Below, one piece after another: positions 6,581 through 12,780 of a DNA stretch of 16,515 nucleotides. The notes under the pieces were generated by a model that was given only the letters and a program-made list of their open reading frames with translations, was not told where the DNA came from and ran no database searches. Both the position numbers and the translations under genes were made by a program. Position 1 is the first letter of the stretch, and each line of letters begins with the position of its first letter. The stretch comes from JAFDWI01 sp964595905 (GTDB taxonomy: Bacteria > Actinomycetota > Acidimicrobiia > Acidimicrobiales > Iamiaceae): the NCBI GenBank assembly GCA_964595905.1, contig CAZQSU010000070.1, forward strand, positions 1-16,515, given 5' to 3'.

Positions 6581-8161
6581 TCAACCCGACGTCGGACCCC
6601 CCGGGGCGTCGACGACGGTGCGGTCGCGCCCACTGGCCTTGGCCACGTACAACGCGCTGTCCGCGCGGCTGATGAGCTCGTCGGTCGACTCGCTGCCGTC
6701 CCAGACGGCGATCCCGGCCGAGAACGTCACCGCGGACAGATCGTCGGCCACGCCGAACAAGCGGTGCAGCTCGGCGATGACCCGTTCGGCGCCGTCCGCG
6801 TCGGTGTCGGGCAGCACCACCAGGAACTCTTCCCCGCCGTAGCGCGCGACGAAGTCCGCCGACCGCAGGCGTGCACGCAGATGGGTCGCGTAGCTGCGCA
6901 GCAGATCGTCGCCTGCCAGGTGCCCGAACGAGTCGTTGAAGGCTTTGAAGTTGTCGAGGTCGATCATCACCACCGAGAGCTGTTCGCCACGGCGGCGCGC
7001 CACGAGATGCGCCTGTTCGAGGTGAACCTCCAACGCCCGACGGTTGGGGAGCCCGGTGAGTCCGTCGGTGCGTCCCAGGTCCTCGAGGCGGGCGATGTAA
7101 CGAATACGGTTCACGAGCACGCCGACCTGGGACACCATGCGTTGCAGATTGAACTGGGTCATGAGCCGGTCGTACGCGGGTTGGTCGAGATCCTCGAGCA
7201 CGATCGCCAGCGCCTCACCGTCGCCGGAATCGGCGACCAGCAGCGCTCCCTGCGACGTGAACGCCACGCCCCGATCGGCGTGAGCAGCGGCGAGTTCGAC
7301 CACCGTCGGTGCCTGCACCGCAGCGCCGGCCGGCCAGAGGGACAACAGCTCGAGGTTGCACCACGCGTCGTCCTCGAACACGGTCCGGTACGCACCGGCT
7401 CGCCCGGCCTTTGCCCACTCGGCCATCACGGGAAGAAGACTCTCGGTGCCCTCGGTGAGACTGCTCGCTCGCGCGGCGATGCCGGCGACCTCGGCGAGAC
7501 CGGCGACCTGCTGGTCGGAGTGGAGCGCCGACAGCGCGAGCAGGTGGACCATGATCGCGGCGACGCCCCAGACCACGCCGTAGGAGACGACGAACGCGGC
7601 CACCCCGTTCTCGATCACGCCCGATGCGACGGCCGCAGCGGCGACCGACACGGTCGCGGTCAACCACGTGACCACGATCATCCACCGGTCACCGACCATC
7701 GAGATCAGCAGGAGTGGGACGAACACGAGCGGGCGGTAGGTGCCGGTGACGCCGCCGATCGCGTACGACAGCACCGCGGCGGCGATCGTCGCGGCCACGA
7801 CCTCGAAGAGCACCAACATCGCCGGAGGGGACCGGTATCCGCCCGATCGGATCATCCGGACGAACGAGACCAGGTTCACCCCGACGATGGCGAACCCGAC
7901 GATGCTCGCGACGACCACGTAGGACCATCGGGTGGGAGCGTCCCGCGGAAGGAACGCCCCGAGGATCGGCAGGATCAGCGCGAGGTGCGCCAGGCCGACG
8001 ATCTTCCAACCGAACGTCGACAGCGCCGGGTCGATGCTGGTGACGTAGTCGAAGACCGGGCGCGGCGACGTCGCCGCGCCCTGCTCCTCTCCTGCTCCGA
8101 CCCTCTCCGAACCCTGGGGCACGCCGCCATCGTCGCATGAACCGCGACGGCGGGACCACAC
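6581..8161 (-). CDS. Membrane-bound GGEEF diguanylate cyclase
   Basis: The protein (526 residues from the chosen start) should make c-di-GMP from two GTP. An N-terminal membrane region with about six hydrophobic segments (for example WKIVGLAHLALILPILGAFL and VVWGVAAIMVHLLALSAL) is followed by a GAF-like sensory segment and then a complete GGDEF domain. The domain has DGLTGLPNRR, the metal and substrate segment MIDLDNFKAFNDSFGHLAGD, and the active site ARYGGEEF (residues about 442-446). An RSAD motif at 433-436, five residues before GGEEF, is the allosteric I-site, so product inhibition is expected. The GTG at 8161 is preferred because GGAG lies 7 bases upstream; GTG 8122 and ATG 8188 are in frame too. 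It is divergent from the fluoride locus and upstream of the MFS gene. Confidence 0.88.
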   Translation of the reverse strand: MWSRRRGSCDDGGVPQGSERVGAGEEQGAATSPRPVFDYVTSIDPALSTFGWKIVGLAHLALILPILGAFLPRDAPTRWSYVVVASIVGFAIVGVNLVSFVRMIRSGGYRSPPAMLVLFEVVAATIAAAVLSYAIGGVTGTYRPLVFVPLLLISMVGDRWMIVVTWLTATVSVAAAAVASGVIENGVAAFVVSYGVVWGVAAIMVHLLALSALHSDQQVAGLAEVAGIAARASSLTEGTESLLPVMAEWAKAGRAGAYRTVFEDDAWCNLELLSLWPAGAAVQAPTVVELAAAHADRGVAFTSQGALLVADSGDGEALAIVLEDLDQPAYDRLMTQFNLQRMVSQVGVLVNRIRYIARLEDLGRTDGLTGLPNRRALEVHLEQAHLVARRRGEQLSVVMIDLDNFKAFNDSFGHLAGDDLLRSYATHLRARLRSADFVARYGGEEFLVVLPDTDADGAERVIAELHRLFGVADDLSAVTFSAGIAVWDGSESTDELISRADSALYVAKASGRDRTVVDAPGGPTSG

Positions 8162-8182
8162 CGGAACGCTCCGGGACGCGGG

Positions 8183-8188
8183 TAGCAT
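8183..8188 (+). promoter_or_regulatory. -10 box TAGCAT ahead of the fluoride riboswitch
   Basis: TAGCAT fits TANNNT and ends about ten bases before the first aptamer stem, so the transcript would begin close to the riboswitch 5' end, as expected. No strong -35 is visible. It overlaps an alternative start codon of the divergent cyclase gene. Confidence 0.45.
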
Positions 8189-8198
8189 CGATCGCCGA

Positions 8199-8252
8199 CG
8201 GCGATGGAGCTCGCCGACAACCGTCCGCGGCGCGGGCTGATGGCTCCTGACA
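8199..8252 (+). ncRNA. Fluoride riboswitch (crcB motif) aptamer
   Basis: The segment matches the conserved fluoride aptamer in order and structure. A 5' hairpin CGGCGA/TCGCCG (8199-8204 with 8211-8216) carries the loop TGGAGC. A linker containing ACAACC follows. A second stem GTCCGC/GCGGGC (8223-8228 with 8232-8237, one G-U pair) precedes the highly conserved TGATGGCTCCTGACA. The loop GGAGC (8206-8210) is complementary to GCTCC (8243-8247), which is the pseudoknot of the known fluoride-bound structure. It stands directly upstream of two crcB fluoride exporter genes, the classic context. Fluoride binding should stabilise the pseudoknot and turn expression on. Confidence 0.93.
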
Positions 8253-8290
8253 CAGCGCGACTGACACAGCGCGACGAACTGTGAGGAGCC
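8242..8290 (+). promoter_or_regulatory. Expression platform: anti-Shine-Dalgarno hairpin for crcB1
   Basis: GGCTCCT at 8242-8248, part of the aptamer core, is the exact reverse complement of AGGAGCC at 8284-8290, which contains the Shine-Dalgarno of the crcB1 ATG at 8294. CACAG at 8251-8255 pairs with CTGTG at 8279-8283, and CGCG at 8256-8259 with CGCG at 8270-8273, extending the hairpin. In the ligand-bound fold GCTCC is held in the pseudoknot with GGAGC, which frees the ribosome site. No T-tract is present, so control is probably translational. Confidence 0.75.
8247..8274 (+). repeat. 14-bp tandem duplication in the riboswitch expression platform
   Basis: CTGACACAGCGCGA is present twice without a gap, at 8247-8260 and 8261-8274. 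The first copy overlaps the conserved 3' end of the aptamer. The second supplies the CGCG that closes the inner stem of the anti-Shine-Dalgarno hairpin. Confidence 0.85.
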
Positions 8291-8293
8291 CCC

Positions 8294-8845
8294 ATGCGCC
8301 ACGACGACGACCTGCCGATCGACCCGGATCTGGACCCGGACGACCCGGCCGAACCGAAGACCGGGCCGGTTGCCCAGAGCACGGCACACGGCCGGACGCG
8401 GCGCGCCCGGCCCGACGTGCTGGTGAGCATCGCGCTCGGCGGTGCGATCGGCACGACCCTGCGTGCCGCGCTCGGGGTGTGGTTCGCGCGGCCATCGCCG
8501 CAGTTCCCCTCGACGACGCTGGGCATCAACCTCGTCGGGTCGTTCGCACTCGGGGTGATCCTCGTCGTGTTCCTGGAACGCTTCGGGCCTGCGCCCCGTC
8601 TCCGACCGTTTCTGACCACCGGCATCCTCGGCGGATTCACGACGTTCTCGACCTTCATGGTCGAATCGGTCCAGCTCGCTCGCCACGGCCGGATCCCTCT
8701 GGCGGTCGCGTACGTGGCGGTGTCGACGGTCGGTGGTGTCGCCGCCGCGCTCGCCGGCATCGCCGTCGGTCGCCTCGGTGTCGACCGATGGTCGCTCGAC
8801 GGTCGCATCCGTGAACCGGCGGAAGACACGGGAGGAGCGCGGTGA
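8294..8845 (+). CDS. crcB: Fluoride exporter CrcB (Fluc), first subunit
   Basis: This 183-residue membrane protein belongs to the CrcB/Fluc fluoride channel family. After an acidic, charged N-terminal extension of about 40 residues it has four hydrophobic segments with the family motifs GGAIGTTLRAALG, GINLVGSFALG and the signature GGFTTFSTFMVE. The family's fluoride-coordinating Phe and polar-track Ser/Thr residues lie in that last motif. The extension makes it longer than the usual 120-130 residues. ATG 8294 has AGGAG at 8284-8288, which the upstream riboswitch can mask. The stop overlaps the start of the second crcB by four bases (GTGA), so the two are translationally coupled and probably form an antiparallel heterodimer that expels fluoride. 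Confidence 0.92.
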   Translation: MRHDDDLPIDPDLDPDDPAEPKTGPVAQSTAHGRTRRARPDVLVSIALGGAIGTTLRAALGVWFARPSPQFPSTTLGINLVGSFALGVILVVFLERFGPAPRLRPFLTTGILGGFTTFSTFMVESVQLARHGRIPLAVAYVAVSTVGGVAAALAGIAVGRLGVDRWSLDGRIREPAEDTGGAR

Positions 8846-9234
8846 CCCCGCTGGTCTGGCTCGAGGTCGCGGTCGCCGGTTCGATCGGCGCGCCGGCGCG
8901 CTATCTGTTGGACGGCTTCGTGCAGGACCGGGTGACCGGCGATCTGCCCTGGGGCACGTTCATGGTGAACATCGTCGGTTCGTTCCTGCTGGGGCTGCTC
9001 ACCGGCCTCGGGTTGCACGCGCAGCTCTCCGACGCGGCGACCGAGGCGCTCGGTACCGGGTTCTGTGGCGCGTTCACCACGTTCTCCACCTTCAGCTTCG
9101 AATCGAGCCGTCTGCTCGAGGTCGGCGACTGGCGGGGGGCGACGATCAACGTGATCGGTTCGCTCGCCGTCGGTCTCACCGCAGCCGGCGTCGGCCTGGC
9201 AGTCGGCCTGGCAGTCGGTCTGGGAGTCGGCTGA
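8842..9234 (+). CDS. crcB: Fluoride exporter CrcB (Fluc), second subunit
   Basis: The 130-residue second copy has the standard CrcB length and four membrane segments. Family motifs are AGSIGAPARYLLDGF, GTFMVNIVGSFLLG and GTGFCGAFTTFSTFSFESSRL, with the paired Phe/Thr/Ser track typical of the fluoride pore. The GTG start overlaps the preceding crcB stop by four bases, so both come from one mRNA under the fluoride riboswitch. Paired crcB genes in known organisms encode subunits that assemble as heterodimers in opposite membrane orientation. The last membrane helix ends in a low-complexity repeat of Ala-Val-Gly-Leu encoded by a 12-bp tandem repeat. Confidence 0.92.
   Translation: MTPLVWLEVAVAGSIGAPARYLLDGFVQDRVTGDLPWGTFMVNIVGSFLLGLLTGLGLHAQLSDAATEALGTGFCGAFTTFSTFSFESSRLLEVGDWRGATINVIGSLAVGLTAAGVGLAVGLAVGLGVG
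9190..9231 (+). repeat. 12-bp tandem repeat at the 3' end of the second crcB
   Basis: GTCGGCCTGGCA occurs at 9190-9201 and 9202-9213, a variant GTCGGTCTGGGA at 9214-9225, and a half copy GTCGGC at 9226-9231 before the TGA. Being a multiple of three, copy changes would lengthen or shorten the last helix by four residues without shifting the frame. Confidence 0.85.
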
Positions 9235-9280
9235 ATCGGCAGGTCCGGGCCCTCCCCCCGCATTCAGGATTTCGCGGGCC

Positions 9281-9286
9281 TATGGT
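9281..9286 (+). promoter_or_regulatory. -10 box TATGGT, leaderless promoter of the small conserved gene
   Basis: TATGGT fits TANNNT and ends 8 bases before the ATG at 9295 and 5 bases before an in-frame GTG at 9292. No Shine-Dalgarno is present, so leaderless translation is likely. Confidence 0.45.
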
Positions 9287-9294
9287 GACAGGTG

Positions 9295-9585
9295 ATGTCT
9301 CCTTCACCGAGTACCGTCACCGAGGCGGTGAACCTCCTCGCTGCCGACGGCTACACCGCCGACCTGGGCCTCTACGAAGACTCGCCGCACACCGAGCACG
9401 ATCCGAACCGCTTCATGATCGAGCGGGTCTTCCGATTCGAGGGCGAGTCCGACCCGGCCGACGAGGCGATCGTGATCGGGGTGTTCTGCCCCGAGTGCGA
9501 TGCCCGTGGCACCGTCGTGTCAGCCTACGGGCACGGCGCGGATCCCGCGCTCCTGGCCCGTCTCAGCCGCCATCCGATCATCTGA
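9295..9585 (+). CDS. Small conserved protein, family often labelled phosphoribosylpyrophosphate synthetase-like
   Basis: The 96-residue protein (97 if GTG 9292 is used) has the pattern of a small uncharacterised family that I recall mainly from Bacteroidetes. TVTEAVNLLAADGYTADLGL is at the N-terminus, then RFMIERVFRFEGESDPADEAIVIGV in the middle, and GTVVSAYG near the end. Members are often annotated as phosphoribosylpyrophosphate synthetase, although they are far too short and lack its PRPP-binding loop. A FCPECD segment gives two cysteines that could bind a metal, but this is not a recognised family feature. It is convergent with the response regulator, 20 bases away, and follows the crcB pair after 60 bases with its own likely promoter. 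Function unknown. Confidence 0.65.
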   Translation: MSPSPSTVTEAVNLLAADGYTADLGLYEDSPHTEHDPNRFMIERVFRFEGESDPADEAIVIGVFCPECDARGTVVSAYGHGADPALLARLSRHPII

Positions 9586-9605
9586 CCCACCACTCGTCTG
9601 GCCGC

Positions 9606-10262
9606 TCAGCTTCCCGGTCCGCGGTGACGACGTTCCTCGAGACGGACCGCCATCGTGGCCGCCTCGGTCCGACTGTGCAGGCCGAGTTTGGCGAGCATGT
9701 TCGACACGTAGTTCTTGACGGTCTTCTCGGCCAGTTGCAACTCGTCGGCGATCTGCCGGTTCGTGCGGCCTTGCGCGATCAGATCGAGCACCTTGCGTTC
9801 CTGGCCGGTCAACACCTGCAACGGGTCGTCGGGAGGAGTGCGGAGACGGGCGAGGGTCGCGTCCACCACGTCGGGGGGGAGCAGTGAGACCCCGGAGGCC
9901 ACACTGCGGATCGAATCGACCAGTTCCGAGCCGCGGATCTGCTTGAGCAGGTACCCCGACGCGCCGGCGAGAACCGCGGCGGCGAACGCCTCGTCGTCGT
10001 CGTAGCTGGTGAGGATCAGACAGGCGACCTCGGGATGGGCCGAGCGGACCTCACGGCACACCTCGATCCCGGACCGTTCCCCTTCGCCCAGACGGATGTC
10101 GAGGACGGCGACGTCGGGTTGCACGGCGGGGATGCGTCGGATGGCCTCGTCACCGTTGGCGGCCTCACCGACCACGACGATGTCGTCGGTGGCCTCCAAC
10201 AGTTCGGTGATTCCGCGCCGCACCACCTCGTGGTCGTCGACGAGAAAGGCTCTGATGGTCAC
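9606..10262 (-). CDS. NarL/DevR-type response regulator (orphan)
   Basis: The 218-residue protein has an intact receiver domain followed by a LuxR-type helix-turn-helix. The acidic pocket is LVDDHE (D9, D10), the phosphate acceptor is D55 in AVLDIRLG, the switch threonine is T85 in LTSYDDD, and the lysine is K107 in YLLKQIRG. The DNA-binding part runs from about residue 150 (LTGQERKVLDLIAQGRTNRQIADELQLAEKTVKNYV) and closes with LAKLGLHSRTEAA, close to the DevR/DosR pattern. No histidine kinase gene is next to it, so it is an orphan in this window. The GTG start at 10262 lacks a clear Shine-Dalgarno. It is divergent from imuA', with 83 bases that also hold the LexA box of imuA'. Confidence 0.9.
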   Translation of the reverse strand: MTIRAFLVDDHEVVRRGITELLEATDDIVVVGEAANGDEAIRRIPAVQPDVAVLDIRLGEGERSGIEVCREVRSAHPEVACLILTSYDDDEAFAAAVLAGASGYLLKQIRGSELVDSIRSVASGVSLLPPDVVDATLARLRTPPDDPLQVLTGQERKVLDLIAQGRTNRQIADELQLAEKTVKNYVSNMLAKLGLHSRTEAATMAVRLEERRHRGPGS

Positions 10263-10309
10263 CCGTCCAGTCTGGCCCAGCCGCTCGTGATCGGAGCAGA
10301 ACGGGGCAG

Positions 10310-10338
10310 TTGACGGGCCCGAACATCTGTTCGATACT
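10310..10338 (+). promoter_or_regulatory. Sigma-70-type promoter of imuA'-imuB
   Basis: TTGACG at 10310-10315 and GATACT at 10333-10338 are separated by exactly 17 bases. The -10 box ends 7 bases before the ATG at 10346, so the mRNA is probably leaderless. The LexA box fills the spacer and touches the -10, an arrangement that gives tight repression. Confidence 0.75.
10320..10333. promoter_or_regulatory. LexA (SOS) box of imuA'-imuB
   Basis: CGAACATCTGTTCG is a perfect match to the actinobacterial and Firmicutes LexA operator CGAAC-N4-GTTCG. It overlaps the promoter, so DNA damage and LexA self-cleavage should induce the operon. Confidence 0.9.
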
Positions 10339-10345
10339 GGGACGG

Positions 10346-11137
10346 ATGTCCGGTTCCACCCGTTCCACCGTCATGCCCTCGGCACTCCCCTCGGCCGTGG
10401 TCCATCGGATGCGTCCGGTCAGCGCCGCCGAACAACGGACCCTCCCCGTCCTCGAACCGTTCGCTCCCGTGCTGCCCACCGGTCTTCCCCGCGGGGTGGC
10501 CGTGACGACCGCCGGGGCCGCGGCGCGTTCTCTCGCCTTCGCCCTCGCCGCCGAGGCCACCCGGGCCGGCTCGTGGCTCGCCGTGCTGGGGCTGGAAGGA
10601 CCGGGATGGCGAGCGGTCGCCGAGCTGGGTGTGGCGACGAGTCGGATCGTGCACGTCGAGATGGACGACGCGGCCACACGCGCCGCCGAGGCCATCGCGG
10701 CCGCATCGGACGGATTCGACCTGGTGCTCGTGGGACCCCGGATCCGCCTGGCCCCGTCGGTCGAACGACGCCTCCACGCCCGGGCCCGTGAGCGGGGGGC
10801 GGTCCTCATCGGCGTGCACGAAGACTTCTCAGCCGCCCGCGGGCGGGCCCGCGGCGCTCCCTTCACCACCGTCGCCGATCTCCGGGGGGCCACCCGGGTC
10901 GAGGGTTGGCAGGGGCTCGACGCGGGCACCGGTCACCTCATCAGGCGCCGGGTCGAGATCGTCATGGAGGGCAAGCGACTCCCCGGACGCCGACGCAGCA
11001 CCAGTTTGTGGATCCCCGGGCCCGACGGCACGGTCGCTCCGGTCACCGGAGCAACGGTCACCCCGGCCCGTCCGGTGCGGCCACCGGCCGGGGTGACCGA
11101 TGACCCGTCCACCACACCGATCGAGCGAACGGCATGA
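10346..11137 (+). CDS. imuA': ImuA'-like mutasome accessory protein (RecA-fold)
   Basis: The 263-residue protein is a divergent RecA-fold protein whose position gives its identity: SOS-controlled, directly upstream of and overlapping imuB. Core strands are visible in GLPRGVAVTTAG, GSWLAVLGLEGPGWRAVAELGV and DGFDLVLVGPRI. The Walker A loop is degraded (TTAGAAARS in place of a GxxxxGK(T/S) motif), so ATP binding by the usual lysine is unlikely. This agrees with ImuA' acting as a structural partner in mycobacteria, where it joins ImuB and DnaE2 in mutagenic translesion synthesis. The ATG at 10346 follows a GATACT -10 box by 7 bases and is preferred over an upstream start at 10310, which lies inside the promoter. 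The C-terminal tail is proline- and threonine-rich and probably disordered. Confidence 0.85.
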   Translation: MSGSTRSTVMPSALPSAVVHRMRPVSAAEQRTLPVLEPFAPVLPTGLPRGVAVTTAGAAARSLAFALAAEATRAGSWLAVLGLEGPGWRAVAELGVATSRIVHVEMDDAATRAAEAIAAASDGFDLVLVGPRIRLAPSVERRLHARARERGAVLIGVHEDFSAARGRARGAPFTTVADLRGATRVEGWQGLDAGTGHLIRRRVEIVMEGKRLPGRRRSTSLWIPGPDGTVAPVTGATVTPARPVRPPAGVTDDPSTTPIERTA

Positions 11138-12768
11138 CCCGCACCCTGGTGGTGTGCTGTGCCGACTGGCCGATCCGTGCCGCCGATGAGGCCGACCACG
11201 ACCGGCCCGTCGCGGTGTGGTCCCACCGGGGCATCGTCGCGACGAACCCCGCCGCCCGGGCCGTCGGCGTCCGGGTGGGGCTGCGTCGCCGCGAGGCTCA
11301 GGGTCGTTGCCCCGAGTTGGAGTTGATCCCCGAAGACCCGGCCCGCGACGCCCGTCGTTTCGACCCGGTCGTCGCCGCCCTGGGCGCGTTCACGCCCCAG
11401 GTCGAGATCGTGGAGCCGGGGGTGGCGACACTGGCAACCCGAGGCCCGTCACGGTATTTCGGTGGTGACGACGCCCTCGCCGATCGGGTCCACCGTGCCG
11501 TCGCCGAGACGATCGGCGACCCCGACCGTTCCACGGTGCGGGTCGGGGTGGCCGACGGACCACTCATCGCCCATCTGGCGGCACGGGTGGCGACCTGTCG
11601 AACCCCGAAGATCGTGCCTCCGGGCACGGCGCCGTCGTTCGTCGCCCCGCTCCCGTTGCGTGCCCTCGACGGGCTCGTCGCCGCCCCCGACATCCTCGCC
11701 ACCTGGACCCAGCTGGGGCTGCGCACTCTGGGCGACGTCGCGGCACTTCCGGCCGCCGCGGTCCTCGGGCGTTTCGGCACCGACGGCGTCCGACTCCACC
11801 AACTCGCCGGCGGCGTGGACCCGACGACCTCCTCGCCCACGCCGATCCCGGCCGAGGTCGATGTCGTCGTCGACTTCGACCCTCCCGAGACCCGGGCCGA
11901 CGCCGTGGCGTTCACCGCTCGCGGATCCGCCGACTCCTTCGTCCACCGTCTCGGGAACCGGGGGCTGTCGTGCGCGCAGGTCGTCATCACCCTGTCGACC
12001 GACCACGCCGAGGAACTCCAGCGACGGTGGCGCCTGGACGGGCCAGCCCGTTCGGCCGAACGGAACCGTTCGCCGGCGGTCCTCATCGCCGAACGGGTGC
12101 GTTGGCAGACCGACGGTTGGCTGACCGGGTCGCACCTCACCCGCCCCTCCGCCGGGATCACCCGGGTGACTCTCGCGCCCGGCGAGGTGCGCCCGGCCCG
12201 GGGCACCCAACCGGGATTCTGGGGTGGGGCGTCGGCGGCCGAGAGGCGGGCCGCCCATGCGGTGGCCCGCCTCGAAGCACTCGCCGGCCCCGACGCGGTG
12301 TGCGTGATCGAACCCCGGGGTGGCCGTCATCCGGGAAGCGAAGCGGCACTCGTGCCCACCGCGACGGTCGAGCTCGGCGCCCTCCGTCCTCTGGGCCCGG
12401 CGGACGGACCCGACCGTGGGCAGCCGCCCTGGCCGGGTCGACTCCCGGCTCCCTCTCCGACGCTCGTGCCGGCAGATCCCACACCGGTGGAGGTGGTGGA
12501 CGACGCCGGCGCGAGCGTCGAGGTGAGCGGCCGGGGCGAACTGCTCGGCACGCCCCACACGGTCCGTCTCACCGACGACGCACATCGGGGGTCCGGGCGG
12601 TCGGCGACCATCACGGCATGGGCAGGACCCTGGCCCGTGGATGAACGGTGGTGGGATCCCGAGCGGCACCGGCGTCAGGCCCGGCTGCAACTCCTCACCG
12701 CACAGGGGACCGCGCTCCTGGTGACCCGGCAGCACCGACGCTGGTGGCTCACCGCCGTCTACGGCTGA
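11134..12768 (+). CDS. imuB: ImuB, Y-family polymerase-like mutasome hub
   Basis: The 544-residue protein is the ImuB-type Y-family polymerase relative. The palm and fingers region (LVVCCADWPIRAADEADHDRPVAVWS, RGIVATNPAARAVGVRVGLRRREAQGRCPEL) lacks the paired acidic metal ligands of active Y-family enzymes. The region around GPSRYFGGDDALADRV replaces the S-x-D-E active-site motif, so it is predicted to be catalytically dead, as in mycobacterial ImuB. A helix-hairpin-helix-like segment (LGLRTLGDVAALPAAAVLGRFG) and a little-finger region follow. A putative clamp-binding peptide, QPGFWG at residues 359-364, sits where mycobacterial ImuB has QLPLWG. The C-terminal RRWWLTAVYG ending is typical. 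The start overlaps the imuA' stop by four bases (ATGA). It should tether DnaE2 and ImuA' to the sliding clamp during SOS mutagenesis. Confidence 0.92.
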   Translation: MTRTLVVCCADWPIRAADEADHDRPVAVWSHRGIVATNPAARAVGVRVGLRRREAQGRCPELELIPEDPARDARRFDPVVAALGAFTPQVEIVEPGVATLATRGPSRYFGGDDALADRVHRAVAETIGDPDRSTVRVGVADGPLIAHLAARVATCRTPKIVPPGTAPSFVAPLPLRALDGLVAAPDILATWTQLGLRTLGDVAALPAAAVLGRFGTDGVRLHQLAGGVDPTTSSPTPIPAEVDVVVDFDPPETRADAVAFTARGSADSFVHRLGNRGLSCAQVVITLSTDHAEELQRRWRLDGPARSAERNRSPAVLIAERVRWQTDGWLTGSHLTRPSAGITRVTLAPGEVRPARGTQPGFWGGASAAERRAAHAVARLEALAGPDAVCVIEPRGGRHPGSEAALVPTATVELGALRPLGPADGPDRGQPPWPGRLPAPSPTLVPADPTPVEVVDDAGASVEVSGRGELLGTPHTVRLTDDAHRGSGRSATITAWAGPWPVDERWWDPERHRRQARLQLLTAQGTALLVTRQHRRWWLTAVYG

Positions 12769-12780
12769 CCGTCGCTGCGT

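Noticed and set aside
5047..6842. Long open frames antisense to or offset from the MFS gene
   Set aside because: Their arginine-, proline- and histidine-rich products are typical shadows of high-GC genes and show no family pattern, while the MFS frame is clearly membrane-protein-like.
8162..8686. Upstream extension of the cyclase to 701 residues
   Set aside because: It would run antisense through the fluoride riboswitch and crcB1, with an Arg/Glu-rich product lacking any pattern.
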